A DNA stretch of 45,179 nucleotides from Byssovorax sp. (GTDB lineage: Bacteria; Myxococcota_A; Polyangia; Polyangiales; Polyangiaceae), in contig JANYGI010000172.1 in NCBI GenBank assembly GCA_025362495.1, forward strand, positions 1 through 45,179, given 5' to 3'. The notes under the pieces were generated by a model. That model saw only the letters and a program-made list of their open reading frames with translations, was not told the origin of the DNA and did no database searches. The translations under genes were made by a program, and so were the position numbers. Positions 32,955 through 40,882 of the stretch are shown piece after piece. The first letter of the stretch is position 1. The number at the start of each line of letters is the position of its first letter.

Positions 32955-32970
32955 CGGCACACGCCGTGCT
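32955..32970 (+). promoter_or_regulatory. Sigma-54-like element before the kinase gene
   Basis: CGGCACACGCCGTGCT keeps GG and GC ten bases apart and the CAC core, but departs from TGGCACGN4TTGCW at three positions. The predicted +1 near 32981 is four bases before the ATG. It is the weakest of the four such elements in this region. Confidence 0.4.
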
Positions 32971-32984
32971 CGAGGCGAAGCACC

Positions 32985-34571
32985 ATGGCGAGCATCAAAG
33001 AGAGCACGACGGCGCACACCGGGGCCGACCACTACCACGAGGGCCAGCTCCTCGGTGGCAAGTACGAGCTGCTCAGCAAGGCCGGCGAGGGCGCGACGGG
33101 CGCCGTGTGGATCGCGCAGAACACGGCTCTCCAGTCGAAGGTGGCAATCAAGCTCGTCCACCCCGAGATGCGTTTGCCGGTGATCGTCGAGCGGGTGATG
33201 CGCGAGGCGCGGGCCGCGGCGCGGCTCAACCACTCTGCCATCGTGCGCGTCTTCGATCTCGGCGAGACGCCGAGCGGCGATCCCTACATCGTGATGGAGC
33301 TGCTCGAGGGCGAGTCGCTGCGGACGATGCTCGATCGCAAGGTCCGCCTCACGCCGGAGGAGGCGCTCTCCGTGCTGCTGCCGCTCGCGAGCGCGATGCA
33401 CCTCGCGCACGAAGAGGGCATCATCCACCGCGATATCAAGCCTGACAACATCATGCTCGCGCGCATCGACGGCGGCCGGATCCAGCCCAAGCTCGTCGAC
33501 TTCGGGATCGCCAAGCTGAGCTTCGGTGATCCGGGCGGCGTCAACACCGGAGCGCTGGTGATTGGCACTCCCGGGTACATGTCGCCCGAGCAGGCCGGCG
33601 GGGGCGAGCTCGTCGATCAGCGCACCGACATCTGGTCGTTCTGCGCGCTGTTCTACGAGATGGTCTCCGGTGATACGCCGTTTCCCTCGGTCAATACCCT
33701 CGAGGCGCTGGTCGCGGTCATCCGTGATCCGGTGCCCTCGCTGCTGGGGGAGCGCGTCAAGGACGCGGCGCTATGGACCATCCTCGAGCGTGGTTTGCGG
33801 AAGGATCCCCGCGAGCGCTGGAGCAACATGCGTGATCTAGGCGAGGCGCTCACCGCGTGGCTCGCCGCGCGCGGCGTGGCCGAGGATGTCTCCGGTGTTC
33901 CGCTGCGCGCTCTCTGGCTCGGGGCGCCCCCGTCGCGGCGGATGATCGACGTTCCCAGGCCGCTCGCCGGCGCCGGCTCAGGTCGCATCGACTCTCCCTT
34001 TCGCGCTCGCTCGGAGGAGCCCGTCGTGGCCAGCTCCGCGCTGTTCTCGGAGGTCACTGGCAGGCAAGGCGCCGCGGCGCCGCGCTCGCGTTACGCCGTG
34101 ATGGCCGGCCTCGCGCTGCTCACCGCAGCGCTGGCGTGGAAGATCGCGTTCTCGCCCGGCGCGCACGCGGCGGCGGCTTCAAGCATCAACGCAGCTCCCG
34201 CCGCAGCGATGGTGACCGCGGCGCCTGCGCCGGCGCCTTCTGCTGCTCCGTCGTCGATCGCGCCGGTCGCCTCGGCAAGCGCCGTCGCGGTCGCTCCCGA
34301 GCCGATGGTCGCTGCTCCGATCGTCGCTCACCCGGCGCCGAAGACGGTCGCGGTGAAGTGGGGCAAAGTGCCCACCAGCGCGCCCTCGCCTCACGCCAGC
34401 GCGGCGCCCATTGCGCCCGTTGCGCCTGCTGCTCCCGCGACGAGCGCGGATCCGACGAAGTCGACCTGGGTCGTTCCCGGCGGCGCCTCGTCGGCCACCG
34501 CTCCTTCCACCCCGGTCCCCCCGCCTGCCGCGCTACCGACTCCGATCCGCGAGCCTGTCGACGGGATCTAG
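32985..34571 (+). CDS. Membrane-anchored eukaryotic-type Ser/Thr protein kinase
   Basis: 528 residues from ATG 32985; an in-frame extension back to 32784 has no kinase homology. Kinase domain at about 27-295: glycine loop GEGATGAVW (34-42), Lys56 in VAIKLV, Glu74, catalytic HRDIKPDN (148-155, Asp150), DFG at 172-174 and activation segment GTPGYMSPEQ (194-203). All catalytic residues are present, so it should be active. A juxtamembrane stretch follows, then one helix (about 370-388) and a long Ala/Pro/Ser-rich extracytoplasmic tail of about 140 residues without PASTA or other sensor domains. This PknB-like architecture is abundant in Myxococcota. Substrate unknown. Confidence 0.95.
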   Translation: MASIKESTTAHTGADHYHEGQLLGGKYELLSKAGEGATGAVWIAQNTALQSKVAIKLVHPEMRLPVIVERVMREARAAARLNHSAIVRVFDLGETPSGDPYIVMELLEGESLRTMLDRKVRLTPEEALSVLLPLASAMHLAHEEGIIHRDIKPDNIMLARIDGGRIQPKLVDFGIAKLSFGDPGGVNTGALVIGTPGYMSPEQAGGGELVDQRTDIWSFCALFYEMVSGDTPFPSVNTLEALVAVIRDPVPSLLGERVKDAALWTILERGLRKDPRERWSNMRDLGEALTAWLAARGVAEDVSGVPLRALWLGAPPSRRMIDVPRPLAGAGSGRIDSPFRARSEEPVVASSALFSEVTGRQGAAAPRSRYAVMAGLALLTAALAWKIAFSPGAHAAAASSINAAPAAAMVTAAPAPAPSAAPSSIAPVASASAVAVAPEPMVAAPIVAHPAPKTVAVKWGKVPTSAPSPHASAAPIAPVAPAAPATSADPTKSTWVVPGGASSATAPSTPVPPPAALPTPIREPVDGI

Positions 34572-34718
34572 TGCCGCCCGCCGGCTCGCGCCGCGCAAGA
34601 ATATCTCGCCCGGCGCAGCCCCTGCGCCAGATGCGGAGCAGCGCACTCGAAGCGCTCGCTCCGCCTCGTGCGTTGGGCTCAGCGCATCTCCAGCGTCGGG
34701 CCTTTCTGCCGGGCACCA

Positions 34719-34734
34719 CGGCACGGTCGTTGCG
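34719..34734 (+). promoter_or_regulatory. Sigma-54 (-24/-12) promoter before the eRF1-like gene
   Basis: CGGCACGGTCGTTGCG matches GGCACGN4TTGC completely in its core, with GG at 34720-34721 and GC at 34732-34733, ten bases apart. The predicted +1 is near 34745, two bases before the ATG at 34747. Confidence 0.65.
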
Positions 34735-34746
34735 AGCATGGCGGAC

Positions 34747-35136
34747 ATGTCGACCTATCATGCTGCCGTCTGGCTCGATCACAACGAAGCTCGCATCTTT
34801 CACGTCACCCCGACCACCTTCGACGAGAAGACCATCCACTCCGACAAGGGGCATACGCAGCTCCATCGCAAAGGGGGCTCGGACGACGGGCACCGCGCCA
34901 AGGAGAGCCAGGCTTATTATCACGACGTCGTGACGGCCCTGTCCGACGCCGAAGAGGTCCTCGTCCTCGGGCCCGCGACGGCCAAGCTCGAGCTGATCAA
35001 GCACGCGCATCGCCACGATCCCAAGCTCGAAGCGAAGATCATCGGCGTCGAGACCGTCGATCATCCCACCGACGGACAGCTCATCGCCTACATGCGCAAG
35101 TACTTCAAGGAAGCGGATCTCAAGCATCCCTCCTGA
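34747..35136 (+). CDS. eRF1-like 'translational machinery' protein (baeRF-type)
   Basis: 129 residues. Start taken at ATG 34747 (MSTYHAAVWLDHNEAR), which fits the family N-terminus; an ATG nine bases earlier lies almost inside the promoter. Motifs: VWLDHNEARIFHV at the start, EEVLVLGPATAKLELIKH in the middle and GVETVDHPTDGQLIAYMRKYF at the end. Short proteins of this type are annotated as translational machinery proteins and are related to the third domain of eRF1/Pelota (L7Ae/L30-like fold). They lack the peptide-release GGQ domain, so they may sense stalled or hibernating ribosomes (inference from the family, not shown). The stretch KGHTQLHRKGGSDDGHR is His/Lys-rich. It is one of four neighbouring genes with sigma-54-like promoters. 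Confidence 0.75.
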   Translation: MSTYHAAVWLDHNEARIFHVTPTTFDEKTIHSDKGHTQLHRKGGSDDGHRAKESQAYYHDVVTALSDAEEVLVLGPATAKLELIKHAHRHDPKLEAKIIGVETVDHPTDGQLIAYMRKYFKEADLKHPS

Positions 35137-35266
35137 GCGCTCGCGAGCGGTCGACGGCGACCTCGCGACTCTGCGCGGCTCGGCTCGCGGACAGATCCAG
35201 TATCGGACGTCCGCGGCCGGGACAACTCCCCTCCACCACCGGTTTGCTTTTCGTGGCTTTGCCTGC

Positions 35267-35282
35267 CGGCACGCCCGTTGCT
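35267..35282 (+). promoter_or_regulatory. Sigma-54 (-24/-12) promoter before the glycine-zipper gene
   Basis: CGGCACGCCCGTTGCT agrees with TGGCACGN4TTGCW at every defined base but the first. GG (35268-35269) and GC (35280-35281) are ten bases apart. The predicted +1 is near 35293, three bases before the ATG at 35296. Confidence 0.7.
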
Positions 35283-35295
35283 CGTGTTTTCGAGC

Positions 35296-35730
35296 ATGAA
35301 CGACCACAGCAACCTGGACAAGACCGGCCAAACCACCAATGCGACTGCGGCCGAGACGTCGGCAGATGAGTTCGAGCATTCGCTCCGCCACCGTTCGATG
35401 GCGGCTCCCGTCGCGCTCGATGCGGCAGCCGGCGCCGCTGCGGGCGCCCTCGCGGGCACGCTCGCAGGCCCCGTGGGAATGGCCATCGGCGCCGTGATCG
35501 GCGGCTTCGTCGGCGGCGCCGCCGGCGCGGCTGTCGAGACGGGGGATCGCGAGAACAGCGCGCACGAAGCGGAGCTCGATCGCGCTATCGGCGTCAGCGG
35601 CGGCGACATCGGCGAGGCCAAACCCGGCCAGCCGGCGAGCCACGGGCGCTTCCAAGCCGCGGCGCTGGGCGCCACCGACAGCGAGCCCGAGTCGAGCGAC
35701 GGGCCGATCCAGAACGTCGATGGCGGCTGA
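35296..35730 (+). CDS. Glycine-zipper domain protein
   Basis: 144 residues. A polar N-terminus rich in Thr/Asn/His, then a Gly/Ala-rich double membrane-like hairpin at about 40-80 (AAAGALAGTLAGPVGMAIG, GGFVGGAAGAA) with GxxxG spacing typical of glycine zippers, then an acidic, disordered C-terminus. No signal peptide, so it may insert into the inner membrane from the cytoplasm or associate peripherally. Proteins of this type are often induced by stress or in stationary phase. The ATG has no Shine-Dalgarno sequence and lies about three bases from the predicted sigma-54 transcript start. Codon use is a little less G/C-biased than in neighbours. Function unknown. Confidence 0.7.
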   Translation: MNDHSNLDKTGQTTNATAAETSADEFEHSLRHRSMAAPVALDAAAGAAAGALAGTLAGPVGMAIGAVIGGFVGGAAGAAVETGDRENSAHEAELDRAIGVSGGDIGEAKPGQPASHGRFQAAALGATDSEPESSDGPIQNVDGG

Positions 35731-35928
35731 GCCGGCGCCCTCACGGCCGCGCGACGCGACGCTGGATGAACCCGAGAGACCCGAAGAGGTCCCCGATGCC
35801 TGCCGCAAACTCACCTCGATCACACTTCATGTCGAATCGTGTGGTGACACGTTTGCGGGGTGTGGCGTTCCTGCGATGAGCTCCGTGCTTCAGGGAGCAA
35901 ATAGCGGCAATTTCGCGTGATCCAGCGA

Positions 35929-35944
35929 TGGCACACCGGCTGCT
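35929..35944 (+). promoter_or_regulatory. Sigma-54 (-24/-12) promoter before the Lmo0937-type gene
   Basis: TGGCACACCGGCTGCT: GG (35930-35931) and GC (35942-35943) ten bases apart, only two consensus mismatches. The predicted +1 near 35955 gives a leader of about 32 bases with an ACAGGAG ribosome binding site, a conventional layout unlike the two neighbouring genes. Confidence 0.7.
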
Positions 35945-35986
35945 AAGAGGGATTGCACAACGCTCATCTGACAACAGGAGATCATC

Positions 35987-36136
35987 ATGCTCTGGACTGC
36001 CGCCGTCGTTCTTTTGGTTCTGTGGGTTCTCGGCCTCGCGACCTCGTACACCGTCGGAGGGTTGATTCACATTCTCCTGGTGCTCGCCGTCATCTCCATC
36101 GCGTTCCAGCTGATCTCCGGTCGTCGCACTGCATGA
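35987..36136 (+). CDS. Lmo0937-family small membrane protein
   Basis: 49 residues: MLWTAAVVLLVLWVLGLATS begins it, and a second helix ends before SGRRTA. The ribosome binding site ACAGGAG is six bases from the ATG. Sequence and size match the Lmo0937/DUF5670 family of two-helix membrane proteins (typical form MLWTI...LLVLWLLGL...GGxIHILLVIA), widely spread in stress-exposed bacteria. Role unknown, thought to be a general stress or membrane-integrity protein. It is the third small gene in a row with its own sigma-54 promoter. Confidence 0.85.
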   Translation: MLWTAAVVLLVLWVLGLATSYTVGGLIHILLVLAVISIAFQLISGRRTA

Positions 36137-36369
36137 GAGGAGTCGTGGGCTCCGGGGCTGCGCGCGACGATCCCGACGCGGCGGCCTCTTCCGACGAACC
36201 CCTCTCGATGCCACGGGCGTCAGGGCCGCCGGGTTGACTCGGTCCTCCGATTCACCTGGCGTCCCTGGCGCCCGTCGCGTTTTTTGTCGTGATCGCCGCG
36301 GTGTCGAGGCGCCTCGGGATCCTGCTCGACGCGAAGCCGGCGTTCCACTAAGCCCCCGTCCAGCCGCGC

Positions 36370-37572
36370 ATGCCCGCCGATCGCTCTCCCCACGCCGTCC
36401 TCGAAGAGATTGCCGCTCGCCCCCGCGGCGACGATCTCGCGCGCCTCGTCCACACGGTCGCCTTCGCGGCGGCCGACGAGAAGCGGGCGCGGATCGAGGA
36501 CGGCCTCGCCGAGCTGGTCGAGCGCGCGCGCCTGAAGACGGAGGACGCCGAGACGAGCTACGGCAACGTGCTCCGCGCCCTCGAGCGCGGTGGCGCAGAG
36601 GCCGCGGGCTCCGCGACGCGCGCCCTGCTGGCAGGCTTGCTCGCACGCGGCGTGGCCCTCTCGCCGCCGTCGGGGACCGAGGCCGAGGCCCGCGTGGCCG
36701 AGTCCCTCGTCTGGCTCGCGACCCACACCTCGATCGACGCGCTCACCTCGCTCGACGCTGCGCTCCGCGAGAAGGCCGACGGCCTGTGGATCGCCGTCGC
36801 GACGTTGATCCGCCGTGTGGACTCGGGCACCGCGCCGCTCGTCGGCCGCGCCGGTGCGATCATCGCGGCGTCGGCGCTGCACGAGAGCGACTCGGCCGTG
36901 GCTCGCTCCGAAGAGCGGGCGCTCGCCGACGACGCGCGTGATCCGATCGTCCGCGCGCTGCTCACGCAGGGGACCACCGTCGTCACCGCGGCCGTGCCTG
37001 CTGGAACGGAGGGCCCCGCGACGCTCGTCATCGGCGAGATCGTCCCCGCGCCCCGCGGCCCGGTCGCGCTCATCGTCCTTGGATTCACGGGGATCCTGGC
37101 GATCATGCACCTCGGTCGGCTCCTCGCTCAGGTCGCGCTCCGCTACCGTCGCCCCGCCGAGCTCCGCGTCACGCCGAAGGGGCTCGTCATCCACACGACG
37201 ACGGAGCTCCTCGGCCGCACGCTGAAGGAGCGCGACATTCACATCCCGATCGAGGCCTTGCTCCGGGCCACGCGCGAGATCCGCTACCCGCGCCTCGCGC
37301 TCTACGTGGGCCTCGGCGCCCTCGCCCTCGGCAGCTACCTCGGCATTTCCATCTTCGTCGACGGCGCCCGCGCCGGATCGCCCGAGCTGCTCGGCATCGG
37401 CCTGCTGCTCGTCGTCGTCGGCGTCGGCCTCGATTACGTCCTGTCGAACATCGTCCCGAGCACCAGGCGCACCTGCCGCATCGTGTTCGAGCCGCGCAGG
37501 GGCGCTTCCGTCGCCCTCGGTCGCATCGATCCGGTGCGCGCCGACGAAGCGCTGAATCGCCTCAAGCGCTAG
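36370..37572 (+). CDS. Three-helix membrane protein with HEAT-like N-terminus, unknown function
   Basis: 400 residues. The first 220 residues are Ala/Glu/Arg-rich helices without a signal peptide, probably a cytoplasmic helical-repeat domain (AARPRGDDLARLVHTVAF, ARVAESLVWLATHTSIDALT). A hydrophobic helix follows at about 235-258 (VALIVLGFTGILAIMHLG), then a soluble segment with YRRPAELRVTPKGLVIHTTT that looks like a short PH-like/bPH strand set, then two more helices (LALYVGLGALALGSYLG and LGIGLLLVVVGVGLDYVL). The C-terminus returns to the cytoplasm (FEPRRGASVALGRIDP). No catalytic motif. The region before it (36137-36369) holds no recognised gene or promoter. Myxobacterial-type protein of unknown role. 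Confidence 0.7.
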   Translation: MPADRSPHAVLEEIAARPRGDDLARLVHTVAFAAADEKRARIEDGLAELVERARLKTEDAETSYGNVLRALERGGAEAAGSATRALLAGLLARGVALSPPSGTEAEARVAESLVWLATHTSIDALTSLDAALREKADGLWIAVATLIRRVDSGTAPLVGRAGAIIAASALHESDSAVARSEERALADDARDPIVRALLTQGTTVVTAAVPAGTEGPATLVIGEIVPAPRGPVALIVLGFTGILAIMHLGRLLAQVALRYRRPAELRVTPKGLVIHTTTELLGRTLKERDIHIPIEALLRATREIRYPRLALYVGLGALALGSYLGISIFVDGARAGSPELLGIGLLLVVVGVGLDYVLSNIVPSTRRTCRIVFEPRRGASVALGRIDPVRADEALNRLKR

Positions 37573-37590
37573 GCGATCGAGGCCGCGGCC

Positions 37591-38013
37591 TCAGTTGGTC
37601 GGGATCTCGCGCACGTAGGCGATGGTGTGGATCACGTCGACGATGCGCTCACGATCCTCGGCCGACAGATCCGAGAACGCCACGCCCATGCCCGGGTTCG
37701 GGTTGTCCGCGAGCGGGCGCACCACGTTCACCCACTGCACGATCCCTCTTAAAATGAAGGCTTCGGGGGCGCGCGGCGGCGCGAAGCGGAGGGTGAGGTG
37801 CGTGCCGACCGCGAGCGGATAGATGGTGCGAACGAAGATCCCCATCTCGGAGATGTTGGCGATCGAGGCGTACAGAAACGTGGCGTCCGTCTCGCAGTCG
37901 ACGGACCAGGTGACCTCGATCCGCTCGGAGGATCGGCGCTCGCGGCCGTCGCTCGAAGGCGCGTGGAGTGACGCCGGAAGGTCTTCCGAGCTGTCCCAGT
38001 GGCTATCGCCCAT
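37591..38013 (-). CDS. PilZ-domain protein, likely c-di-GMP receptor
   Basis: 140 residues from ATG 38011-38013, with AAAGGGG about thirteen bases upstream; the longer frame has no homology. One PilZ domain makes up the protein: RRSSERIEVTWSV supplies the RxxxR part and IANISEMGIFVRT the N/DxSxxG part of the c-di-GMP site, followed by PRAPEAFILRGIVQWVN and PGMGVAFSDLS. Both binding motifs are intact, so cyclic di-GMP binding is expected. The PGMGVAF stretch and length resemble the myxobacterial TIGR02266 group. It follows, in the same direction, a glycosyltransferase gene 97 bases upstream. PilZ proteins in this phylum regulate motility and polysaccharide output. Confidence 0.88.
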   Translation of the reverse strand: MGDSHWDSSEDLPASLHAPSSDGRERRSSERIEVTWSVDCETDATFLYASIANISEMGIFVRTIYPLAVGTHLTLRFAPPRAPEAFILRGIVQWVNVVRPLADNPNPGMGVAFSDLSAEDRERIVDVIHTIAYVREIPTN

Positions 38014-38109
38014 GCGGTGCGAGTAGCCCCTTTCCGCGTCCGCGTCGAGCCGACACAACGTCGATCCCGATCGCGGAAAATCGCCCACGCGTCCCGGTCA
38101 CGGCGACAC

Positions 38110-40740
38110 TCAGCGCACGTGGATCGCCCCGGCCACCACGCGGTTGTCCTGCTGCGGACCACGCAGGACGTGGAAGCGCGTCTCGCCCGAGAAGAAGCCG
38201 AAGAACACCGTGTAGTCGCCCGGCGTGAAGTTGGGCTCGAGCTGGAAATCGAGATCGTCGACGACCACGTCGCCGGGCAGCCAGAGGTTCATCGGGTACT
38301 TGCCGTCGACGACGGTGTGGTCGCCGTTGAAGCGCCGCTGGAAGCCGTCGATGTGCAGGAAAGCCTTCCAGTTGCCCGGGATCGGGTGCTGCACGCGGTA
38401 GTAGATGCGCAGGTGATAGCCGGTCGCGGGGACGACCGAGTCGACGATCGCGCCCGTCTTGTCGACGACCTCCCAGCCGATCACGTCGAGCTGATCCTCG
38501 AACGCGGCGTCGATGGGGTTGCGCGGCTGGGGCGGCGTATCGAGCACGATCGACGCGAGCGGGCTCTCGTTGACGTGGCCGCCGAGCTGGTTCGAGACGA
38601 GGAGGATCTGGCTCGATCGGCCGTCGAGCACGGGGAGGTTCTTCTCGAACTGCAGGCGGTAGAGGGAGTTGAGCTTGGGGAGATCGTCGGACTTCACGAC
38701 CATCCAGCGGCGCTCGTTCGGGGCCTCGGTTAGCCAGGTGTAGCCGCGGCTGACCTCGGTGAACGAGGGCGGTTCGCCGCCGCCGTAGTAGGCCGCCGCG
38801 CGGCCGCGCACGCCGAGGAGCGCCAGCGGCTCGCTGCCCGCGTGGAGCCTGGCGTAGGCGTCGAAGACCTCTTTCGGCGATAGCTGCGCGGCGAGCGACG
38901 GGTAGTACCAGAAGCCTTGCACGCCGCCCGCGAGCAGCGCCGCGACGAGGGTGAAGCTCGCGCGCGACATGCGGCGCTCGTCGACGACGAGGCGGAACGC
39001 GTCGCGCGCCGCGAGGAGCACGAACGGGATCAGCGCGGCGAGGATGGGGACGATCCACCAGAGGTTGAGGCCGAAATCGGCGCCCAGCTTCGGGATCACG
39101 GAGACGGCGGCCCACCCCGCGCGCTTGCCGATGAAGATCATCGCGCCGAGGCCGACGAGCGCCGCCTCGACGACGACGAGGCCGAAGAGCAGGTTGCCGT
39201 TCCAGATCGAGGTGAGCTCGCCGAGGGCAGCGCGGTACTGCTCGAAGCGGCTCGTGGCCCACGCGCGCGGGTTGCGCTCCGGCGCGCGCGGCTGCGCCTC
39301 GAACCACGTCAGCGCCACGAGGCCGGCGAAGATCGCGAAGACGAGCTCGAGCCGGTGGGTGCTCTCGACCTCGAAGCTCTTCGGGAACTGGGCGCGATCG
39401 ATGACGAAGGGAGCGAGCGCGATCGACGGCTCGTGGATCATGTCGGCGAGCATCACCAGGCCGAGGACGATCGTGCCGAGGGCGAGGGCGCGCGAGGGCG
39501 GCGCGCCGCGCTCGAAATCGAAGATGGCGATCGCCGCGGCGCCCGCGAGGAACGCCGGGCCCGCGAAGGGCAGAGCGCCCGAGTACGGGGCGAGCAGCGC
39601 GAAGGCGCCGTAGGCCACCGCGCCGCCGATCAGGAGCGCGGCGCGGACGCCGATCTCGCGCGACACGGCGCGGGGCTCGGCCTCGACGGGCGCGCGCAGG
39701 AGACGGCCGATCGCGAAGGGCAGGAAGGCGCTCCACGGGAAGAGCGCGTGGCCGAGCTGGCGGACGACGATGTCGAACGTGGCGTCCGTCGGCGGCTTGC
39801 GCAGCAGCGCGAAGCCGAGCGCGCGCGAGAGCGGCGCCTCGGGGCGAGCCTTGGCGAGGGCCACGATCCCGAGGCCGAGCGCCAGCAGGCCGAGGCCGAG
39901 CGCGATGACGCCGAAGCCGTCGCGGAGCGAGAAGCCGCGGGCCTCGCCGCCGCCGCGGAGCGCGAGCCAGGTGAGCCCGACCGTGAGCGTGGGGATGGCG
40001 ACGCCGATGAGGAAACCCCGCGACATGAAGCCCGCGGCGATCCCCACGAGGCCGAGCGCGAACCAGGCGAGGCGCGCCAGGCCGAGCGAGCTCGTCTCGT
40101 CTTCACCGACGTCGTCGAGCAGCGCGCCGGCGAACCCGACGAAGCCGATCGTCACCGAGGCCATGGTGACGATGTCGCCGAGCATCGTCCGCGCCTGCAT
40201 GAAGTAGAGCGGCATCGTCACGAGGGCGATCGCCGCGTAGAGGCCGGCGCGCCTGTGGATGAGGCGCGCGAGCAGCTCGTGGAGCGCGACGACGCCGAGG
40301 AACCCCCAGATCGCGAGGGGTAAGCGCCCCGTCCAGTCGTGGAGGCCGAAGGCGCGGAAGCCGAGCGCCATCGACGTGAAGGGCAGCTCGCCCATCTTGA
40401 GATCGCTGAGCGTGGGCAGCACGCTGACGGTCCCCGGGATCTCGAGCGACGCGCCGTGGAACACGCGCACGGCGATGCGCCGAGCGAGGTCGGCCGTGTC
40501 GAGCTCGTACGGGTCCCAGATCCCGCTCTTGGCGAGGAACGGGAAGAGCATGATCGCCGCGATCGCGTAGGCGAGGACGCGCGAGGCGACGCCGCTCGAA
40601 GGCCGCTCGGGCGAGCGCGCGCGGGCCGGATCTCGGTCGCCGGGCACCTCCGCGTCAGGCACGGAGCCGCGCTCCTCTGCGCTCGCGAGCGCGCCATCCG
40701 AATCGTGTTCGCGCGGTTCTGCCGGGGTTTCGCGTGCCAT
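38110..40740 (-). CDS. GT39/ArnT-like integral membrane glycosyltransferase
   Basis: 876 residues from ATG 40738-40740 (ATGGGGAG upstream). A disordered acidic N-terminus of about 50 residues is followed by about 12 hydrophobic helices to residue 590. The first periplasmic loop has WDPYELDTAD, the place of the catalytic acidic motif of GT-C enzymes such as ArnT, PMT and PglB-like transferases. Next come FRAFGLHDWTGRLPLAIWG and MSRGFLIGVAIP, typical of GT39. A soluble C-terminal part of about 280 residues (IDAAFEDQLDVIGWEVVD, PNFTPGDYTVFFGFFSG) forms a beta-rich domain not found in ArnT. It should use a lipid-linked sugar and act on lipid A or protein acceptors in the periplasm; substrate unknown. 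Confidence 0.85.
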   Translation of the reverse strand: MARETPAEPREHDSDGALASAEERGSVPDAEVPGDRDPARARSPERPSSGVASRVLAYAIAAIMLFPFLAKSGIWDPYELDTADLARRIAVRVFHGASLEIPGTVSVLPTLSDLKMGELPFTSMALGFRAFGLHDWTGRLPLAIWGFLGVVALHELLARLIHRRAGLYAAIALVTMPLYFMQARTMLGDIVTMASVTIGFVGFAGALLDDVGEDETSSLGLARLAWFALGLVGIAAGFMSRGFLIGVAIPTLTVGLTWLALRGGGEARGFSLRDGFGVIALGLGLLALGLGIVALAKARPEAPLSRALGFALLRKPPTDATFDIVVRQLGHALFPWSAFLPFAIGRLLRAPVEAEPRAVSREIGVRAALLIGGAVAYGAFALLAPYSGALPFAGPAFLAGAAAIAIFDFERGAPPSRALALGTIVLGLVMLADMIHEPSIALAPFVIDRAQFPKSFEVESTHRLELVFAIFAGLVALTWFEAQPRAPERNPRAWATSRFEQYRAALGELTSIWNGNLLFGLVVVEAALVGLGAMIFIGKRAGWAAVSVIPKLGADFGLNLWWIVPILAALIPFVLLAARDAFRLVVDERRMSRASFTLVAALLAGGVQGFWYYPSLAAQLSPKEVFDAYARLHAGSEPLALLGVRGRAAAYYGGGEPPSFTEVSRGYTWLTEAPNERRWMVVKSDDLPKLNSLYRLQFEKNLPVLDGRSSQILLVSNQLGGHVNESPLASIVLDTPPQPRNPIDAAFEDQLDVIGWEVVDKTGAIVDSVVPATGYHLRIYYRVQHPIPGNWKAFLHIDGFQRRFNGDHTVVDGKYPMNLWLPGDVVVDDLDFQLEPNFTPGDYTVFFGFFSGETRFHVLRGPQQDNRVVAGAIHVR

Positions 40741-40882
40741 GAGGAGGCTCCCCATTACCTCGCTCGCGGGCGCGTGGCCACGGATCCGATGGCGAGGCTC
40801 CGACGCGCGGCGTGAGCGGGCGGTCCGTCGATGCCGAGGACGCCGATGCCCGCGGTGCCGTTCGAGCGGTATGCTCCGCGTC

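Noticed and set aside
35741-36646. A 301-codon minus-strand frame over the Lmo0937 gene and adjacent DNA
   Set aside because: Arg/Ser/Pro-rich shadow composition without motif; the plus strand has a small gene with promoter and ribosome binding site there.
37579-37592. GAGGCCGCGGCCTC palindrome between the convergent membrane-protein and PilZ genes
   Set aside because: No loop is possible without unpairing the centre, it overlaps the PilZ stop codon, and there is no T-run; not supported as a terminator.
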